From the NCBI GenBank assembly GCA_016185435.1, contig JACPNN010000013.1:55156-119155 (forward strand): a DNA stretch of 64,000 nt, in the 5' to 3' direction. The stretch comes from Candidatus Aenigmatarchaeota archaeon (GTDB lineage Archaea > Aenigmatarchaeota > Aenigmatarchaeia > QMZP01). The first letter of the stretch is position 1. Every line of letters starts with the position of its first letter. Below the pieces are notes generated by a model. That model was not told where the DNA came from and searched no databases. It saw nothing but the letters and a program-made list of their open reading frames with translations. Of this stretch, positions 59,679 to 64,000 are shown in pieces. The position numbers were made by a program, and so were the translations under genes.

Positions 59679-60200
59679 ATGATAAAGCCTGCCTCTTTTG
59701 CTGCTTTGGTTTTCATGATTGCAGGTGTTCTTTTTCAGGCAGCTTCTGCCGACTCGATGGCCGAAAAACCATATGAACAGGTAATGCAGGAGATGCTCGA
59801 TAGGCAGGGATCAAAATCAGTTGATGCCGTGGACTGCAAAAAGGTTTCAGAGGCCGATTTCGAGGAGCTTGGCGACGCCCTAATGGAAAAGATGGTAGGA
59901 AGTCATATGCTCCATGAACAAATGGATGAAATGATGGGTGGGGAGGAATCAGAAAGCCTGAGAAGCGTGCATATCCTTATGGGCAAAAACTGGCTCGGCT
60001 GCCAGACTTCATACGGAATGATGGGCGGCATGAGGCCCATGATGATGGGGATGATGGGGAACTATTATCCGGCCTACTATTCGGGATATGACACATTGCT
60101 TCTGATAGCCGTGATAGGATGGGTTATGGCCTTGATATTGTTTGTCACGTACCTGATGAATAGAAAGAACATAACTGGAGACAGGAAAGGGAGGAAATAA
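59679..60200 (+). CDS. Met-rich exported membrane protein (metal-binding candidate)
   Basis: 173 residues, signal peptide (SFAALVFMIAGVLFQAASA), an exported region with a Met-rich stretch (HEQMDEMMGG and MMGGMRPMMMGMMG) and a C-terminal helix (LLLIAVIGWVMALILFVTYL) followed by a basic end. Met clusters in an exported context often bind copper(I) or silver. It starts two bases after the OsmC stop, so it is likely cotranscribed. No further family clue. Confidence 0.8.
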   Translation: MIKPASFAALVFMIAGVLFQAASADSMAEKPYEQVMQEMLDRQGSKSVDAVDCKKVSEADFEELGDALMEKMVGSHMLHEQMDEMMGGEESESLRSVHILMGKNWLGCQTSYGMMGGMRPMMMGMMGNYYPAYYSGYDTLLLIAVIGWVMALILFVTYLMNRKNITGDRKGRK

Positions 60201-60214
60201 CACACAAAGCTTTC

Positions 60215-62710
60215 CTACAATCCGGCTTCCTTCCTCAGCACAGCAGCCTTGTCCGTCCTCTCCCAGGTAAAATCAGGATCATCCCTCCCGAAGTGGCCGT
60301 ATGCGGCAGTCTTCCTGAATATGGGCCTCCTAAGGCTGAGGTATTCAATCATCTCCTTTGGCTTCAGGGGGAAATGCTTCCTCACCATTTCTTCTATCTT
60401 TCCGATGGGGACTTTGTTTGTCCTGAAGGTGTCTATCATGAGGCTTATCGGATCAACGCCGCCGATCACATAGGAGAGCTGTATCTCGCACTTTTCGCAG
60501 AGGCCTGCAGCGACAAGGTTCTTGGCTATGTGCCTGGCCATGTAGCTTGCAGTCCTGTCCACCTTTGTGGGGTCCTTTCCTGAATTGTGGCAAACAAAAC
60601 CATTTGCAGTGAATGTATGGGAAAATGGGATGTTTAAATCATAAGTGGGGGCAAAGGACGGAATTTTCAGTTTAACAGGAGAATAGTAATGATTCATGTA
60701 AAACAACTGCTGCAAATAGGCGAACTCTGACTCGTTTTGAAGCAAAGGTTCATATGCCTCCACGAACTCTTTCAATTTTTCATAGGTAAGTTCCTTTGTC
60801 GCCTTCCTTCTAGAAATCCTTGTGAAGCGGCTTATTTTGCATACATCCTTTTTCTGAATCTCAAAGGAGAGTTTACCGAATATCCTTATAACTCTTTCTC
60901 TTTGATGGGGGATTAACCTGAGATCCCTTTTGATCGGCACTCTTAGGCCCAGTACTGTTTGCTTGCGGGAAAGAGAAAACCCTATGTTTTCCCTGAACAA
61001 AAGGACGCTTCTGCTGCCTTTTATGGTCACATCATAGCGGAAATGTTTGGAATTTATTTTTCTGCCTCTAATGAAGGCCTTGGTTTCTGAAACTGGAACA
61101 GTTCTGATTGCTGAAATGATGCCAAAGTTAAGCAGCAGCAATTGCACATGTTGGGCAAGCTTCTGACTGGTTGTGGCTAAATGTATCCTTACTGTATTTT
61201 TGTTTCTGCCATCGATTCTCACGCTGCCGTCTGTGTCAAACAGCCCCCTCAGAAAAGCGGCGCAGTTCTGCTTGGAGGCTGAAAAGATAGCTTTTGGGAC
61301 TGTTTTTTCGAATGATTTTGCATACGTAAGCCCCAAATGTTTCAGATATGCTCTAAGCTCAATGCCGCCCAAATATGCCCAATGTCCGTATGTTTTTCCG
61401 ATTTCTCCGGCTATTTTCCGAAAAATATTCTGGACTATTTCACGCATTTCACTTTCGCAAATGCAAATCTTTATGCATCCTTCATCCGTGCAGTCGCCAT
61501 CGCCTATCAGCAGCCCTAATAGATAAGCAAAATCCTCCGTCAGTTTGACAGGGAATGTATATTTCTTTTTCCTTCCTTCGGCTGTTCCAGGCCTGTACTT
61601 ATATTTGAACTCTTCTATCTCATCGTTCCCAAACAGTCTGCCATTCGTTTGGATAGCTACCAAGTCCCCTTTTTCTAATTTTCCAGCAGGTTTCCAGACA
61701 TAGTTGCCACGCTTGTCGATAATTCTGACATGGTGGTTCAAGGTCGCTTCTAGCTGGTAACCATCTTCGGTTATAATTATTTGGGTGGGCTTAAGGCCGT
61801 TGTCATACCATGCACCGCAAGGCATCGGATGGACATCTGTCTTAATAAGGATGCTTTCTCGGCCTGCCTTTTTGAATTCGTCGATCCTTATCAGGCCTTT
61901 TTCTGTGTTAATAAGAGAATCGCCAGCAAGACAAAAAGCGCCGCCTCCGTGGCCCCCTGTCCCTCCATACGTGTCGCAGATCACCTTCCTGCCTGTCATG
62001 CCTGAGTCGGCAACAGGCCCGCCTACAACAAACCTGCCGGTGTTGTTGACATAAATCTTCGTCTTCTCATCGAGCCATTTTCCGCATACAGGCCTTATCG
62101 CAAGCTCTGTCAGGTCCTTTCTTATCCGCTCCTGCGTGACATCAGGGTCGTGCTGGGCCGCCAGCACCACGGCCTCAACCCTCTTGGGCGTGGAATTGTC
62201 ATATTCCACTGTCACCTGGCTCTTGCCGTCGGGCCTAAGGTATTTCAGTTTGCCGCTTTTCCTTAATTCGGCAAGTTTTCTGGTAAGGTTATGAGCGAGC
62301 AGGATGGCCAATGGCATCATCTCAGGGGTCTCGTTCGTCGCGAAACCCGACATCATCCCCTGGTCCCCCGCCCCTCCGGTATCGACTCCCAGGGCTATGT
62401 CCGGGGACTGCTCGTCTATGGCCGTTATCACGGCGCATCCCTGGTAATCGAAGCCATATTCAGGCCTGATGTATCCTATTTCCCTGATTGTGCTCCTCAC
62501 GATCTTGGATATGTGGGCATAGCCTTTTGTGGTTATCTCGCCTGTGACTATCACCATGCCCGTCTTTACCAGGGTCTCGCAGGCCACTCTTGAGGCCGGG
62601 TCCTGCCTGAGAAGATCGTCCAGAATGGCATCGCTGATCTGGTCGCATATCTTGTCCGGATGGCCTTCTGTCACGCTTTCTGACGTGAAAAGGAACCTGC
62701 CTGAGCGCAT
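60215..62710 (-). CDS. metK: S-adenosylmethionine synthetase (bacterial-type MetK) containing an intein
   Basis: MetK makes S-adenosylmethionine from Met and ATP. The N-extein (residues 1-259) has the bacterial-type [33 protein letters not shown] and ends in GGHGGGAF; the C-extein (710-831) begins [20 protein letters not shown], so the two halves join to the family motif [15 protein letters not shown] and give 381 residues, the normal length. Archaea usually carry the divergent archaeal MAT, so this is likely acquired from bacteria. The intein is in frame within the active-site P-loop-like region. Confidence 0.96.
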   Translation of the reverse strand: MRSGRFLFTSESVTEGHPDKICDQISDAILDDLLRQDPASRVACETLVKTGMVIVTGEITTKGYAHISKIVRSTIREIGYIRPEYGFDYQGCAVITAIDEQSPDIALGVDTGGAGDQGMMSGFATNETPEMMPLAILLAHNLTRKLAELRKSGKLKYLRPDGKSQVTVEYDNSTPKRVEAVVLAAQHDPDVTQERIRKDLTELAIRPVCGKWLDEKTKIYVNNTGRFVVGGPVADSGMTGRKVICDTYGGTGGHGGGAFCLAGDSLINTEKGLIRIDEFKKAGRESILIKTDVHPMPCGAWYDNGLKPTQIIITEDGYQLEATLNHHVRIIDKRGNYVWKPAGKLEKGDLVAIQTNGRLFGNDEIEEFKYKYRPGTAEGRKKKYTFPVKLTEDFAYLLGLLIGDGDCTDEGCIKICICESEMREIVQNIFRKIAGEIGKTYGHWAYLGGIELRAYLKHLGLTYAKSFEKTVPKAIFSASKQNCAAFLRGLFDTDGSVRIDGRNKNTVRIHLATTSQKLAQHVQLLLLNFGIISAIRTVPVSETKAFIRGRKINSKHFRYDVTIKGSRSVLLFRENIGFSLSRKQTVLGLRVPIKRDLRLIPHQRERVIRIFGKLSFEIQKKDVCKISRFTRISRRKATKELTYEKLKEFVEAYEPLLQNESEFAYLQQLFYMNHYYSPVKLKIPSFAPTYDLNIPFSHTFTANGFVCHNSGKDPTKVDRTASYMARHIAKNLVAAGLCEKCEIQLSYVIGGVDPISLMIDTFRTNKVPIGKIEEMVRKHFPLKPKEMIEYLSLRRPIFRKTAAYGHFGRDDPDFTWERTDKAAVLRKEAGL
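60584..61933 (-). mobile_element. Intein in metK with LAGLIDADG endonuclease
   Basis: 450 residues (260-709 of the precursor). The N-terminus is Cys (CLAGDSLI), the block-B His region is [12 protein letters not shown], and the end is GFVCHN with Ser as the +1 extein residue, all required for splicing. LAGLIDADG motifs are [11 protein letters not shown] and [12 protein letters not shown]. It interrupts MetK at the conserved GGGAF/SGKDP site. Codon use and AT-content shift against the extein parts suggest mobility. Confidence 0.95.
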
Positions 62711-62793
62711 ATTTAATCAAGCTGCTTTTGGTTTTAAGGCTTTATGATGAATTTATTCTTATAGGAATATTTGGATTTCCTGGTCAGTCCTCG

Positions 62794-63816
62794 TTATTCC
62801 TTTTTCTCCATCCTGCTGATGATTGCCAGCGCCTCTTTCTTCGGATCAGCAGGCTCGGCATCCGAAACGAGCATCTCCAGATCGCCTGTGAACTCGCTTC
62901 TCTTGACTCTGCCCCTGATTATGTAATCCTTCCCTATAAGCTCCTCTGAATTGAATGCCCTTGCTATGTCTTTCTTCTCCTCGAATGTCCTGAGCACCTC
63001 TTCGGTTGTCTTTCCGATGAGCCTTTCAGCGGCATTCCTGAAGAAGACTGCCCTTATTGTTCCTGTGCCGTCATCCGCAAAGCCGGAAAGTATCAGGTTA
63101 TAGGAGGGCTTCACAGCGCCGTGGCCGGAGCATGTCCATTCCACCCCATTGCCTGTCAGCCTTGAGCCGCACTGGGGGCAGACCTCATAGAAAGGCTGCC
63201 TCGAGAAGATCTGGACAACTGCCGCCCTTATTTCCGCATGCGAGTTCTCCTTGAGGTCTGAAATGTGGTTCCTGCCTCCGGATGGAAGTGAAAAAGGGGT
63301 TTGGATATTTGAGACAGCCCCTGAGACGCCTTCAAGCTTTTTCAGCATCCCTCTCCCGATCCTGAGCTCAGGCATGCCGGTATTATCAACCTTCACATAG
63401 CCATTCCTCAGCTCTATCACATCCCCCGGCTGCAGGCTCAATTCTTTCAGCTTCTCCACCTCGTCGTTCCAGAGGCTTAGCCTGCAGCTGCCTGTCTCAT
63501 CCCCGACAAGTATATTGGCGACCTGCCCCTTCCTGCCGTTCTTGTCAAAGGCCCTGGGCTCAAAGACGCTTATCACTGTGGGGGAAATGGTGACAGAATA
63601 CAGGCCGGAGACGAGGTGCTTTATCTTCAGTTCCCTTTTTGTCTCTTCCTTTATGAGGTTCAGGCCAAGCTCCCTTGACACAATATAAGCTGCCCCTTCC
63701 CTGCTCACAAGGCCTGACAGCTCCTCCTGCTTTTCTGTGACCATTTTGTCTATCTCTTCCGTCGTAAGCTTGGCATGATCAGAAAGCTTTGAGACGATCT
63801 CCGGGTAGGGGAGCAT
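62794..63816 (-). CDS. Archaeal RPA-like single-strand DNA-binding protein
   Basis: 340 residues. A helical N-terminal segment (YPEIVSKLSDHAKLTTEEID, KQEELSGLVSREGAA) typical of archaeal RPA, then OB folds with ISPTVISVFEPRAF and VANILVGDETGSCRLSLWND, and a zinc finger CPQCGSRL...TCSGHG, followed by another OB-like part. Binds ssDNA in replication and repair. A TATA-like ATATAATATATT upstream lies close to the ATG. Single gene; no RPA32 partner visible. Confidence 0.93.
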   Translation of the reverse strand: MLPYPEIVSKLSDHAKLTTEEIDKMVTEKQEELSGLVSREGAAYIVSRELGLNLIKEETKRELKIKHLVSGLYSVTISPTVISVFEPRAFDKNGRKGQVANILVGDETGSCRLSLWNDEVEKLKELSLQPGDVIELRNGYVKVDNTGMPELRIGRGMLKKLEGVSGAVSNIQTPFSLPSGGRNHISDLKENSHAEIRAAVVQIFSRQPFYEVCPQCGSRLTGNGVEWTCSGHGAVKPSYNLILSGFADDGTGTIRAVFFRNAAERLIGKTTEEVLRTFEEKKDIARAFNSEELIGKDYIIRGRVKRSEFTGDLEMLVSDAEPADPKKEALAIISRMEKKE

Positions 63817-63868
63817 GGGAATATATTATATCTGCGCTTTAAATCAGCTTCTGTTTACTGGAGCGTGT

Positions 63869-64000
63869 CTAATTATTCACCCACCAGCCATTCCCAGCCA
63901 GCCTGACTCTCAGATATATCTTAACCTGATAAGCGATGACCCTCAGTACGCTCCTCACATAAGTTGTTCTCCTCAGCCTCGTGTCCAATCTGTCCCCAAA
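63869..64000 (-). CDS. C-terminal fragment, transposase-like (cut by window)
   Basis: The 43 visible residues, GDRLDTRLRRTTYVRSVLRV then IAYQVKIYLRVRLAGNGWW, are very basic and end in VNN-stop. The short, Arg-rich, helical end suggests a transposase C-terminus, but this is not proven from so little sequence. The rest lies beyond the window. Confidence 0.35.
   Translation of the reverse strand, partial: FGDRLDTRLRRTTYVRSVLRVIAYQVKIYLRVRLAGNGWWVNN

Noticed and set aside
1-64000. tRNA, rRNA and CRISPR search by eye
   Set aside because: No tRNA-like T-loop/acceptor pairs, no rRNA blocks and no regularly spaced repeats were seen. A covariance-model scan could still find small RNAs.

Overview
This window is archaeal. 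The evidence is an archaeal-type NMN adenylyltransferase, a complete A-type (A1Ao) ATP synthase gene cluster, an archaeal RPA-like single-strand-binding protein, a short DUF460 RuvC-like protein, an archaeosortase-like gene, and TATA-like boxes about 25 bases upstream of many start codons with almost no leader. Long T-tracts serve as terminators. The many secreted Cys-rich and calcium-repeat surface proteins and the bacterial-type MetK suggest a DPANN-like lineage, but I cannot prove a taxon from sequence alone.

Layout. 1-8.2 kb: nadM end, ileS, a membrane-protein insertion at the ileS 3' end, VapBC, an alpha/beta-hydrolase-like protein with two zinc-ribbon microproteins, a Rieske protein and DUF2203. 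8.2-20.1 kb: the ATP synthase cluster (H, I, K, E, C, F, A, B, D), interrupted after atpI by a MazEF module, by a reverse-strand pair encoding a second proteolipid, and between atpF and atpA by a lone AbiEii-like nucleotidyltransferase. 20.2-35.8 kb: a reverse-strand run of five surface proteins, including one of 3030 residues. 36-53.8 kb: an accessory island in which three related secreted proteins, a Cys-rich repeat protein and a PPC-like surface protein alternate with MNT/HEPN, PIN, AbiE and caspase-like modules. 54-64 kb: a housekeeping and mixed segment with a DUF460-like protein, archaeosortase, a GH23-like protein, an IS5 fragment, HxlR, OsmC, a Met-rich membrane protein, an intein-containing metK, RPA and a partial transposase-like end.

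The most interesting signal is how the accessory modules sit in the chromosome. At ileS, at atpI, twice in succession below the 42-43 kb surface gene, and at the 5' end of the 49-50.7 kb surface gene, a small cassette lies between an intact host gene and a displaced duplicate of that gene's end. The AbiEii cassette in the ATP synthase cluster is flanked by a perfect 17-bp direct repeat, and the AbiE pair lies next to a 3' remnant of an ATPase gene. No integrase is visible near them. The duplicates differ mainly at synonymous positions and in the last few codons, as expected if each cassette arrived attached to a related strain's gene end and entered by a single crossover.

Two of these cassettes carry the same unfamiliar three-gene module: two small proteins, A and B, followed by an approximately 212-residue protein C with a His-Cys dyad like that of clan CD (caspase/gingipain/CHAT-like) proteases. 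This A-B-C module is my main candidate for an undescribed mobile toxin or defence system.
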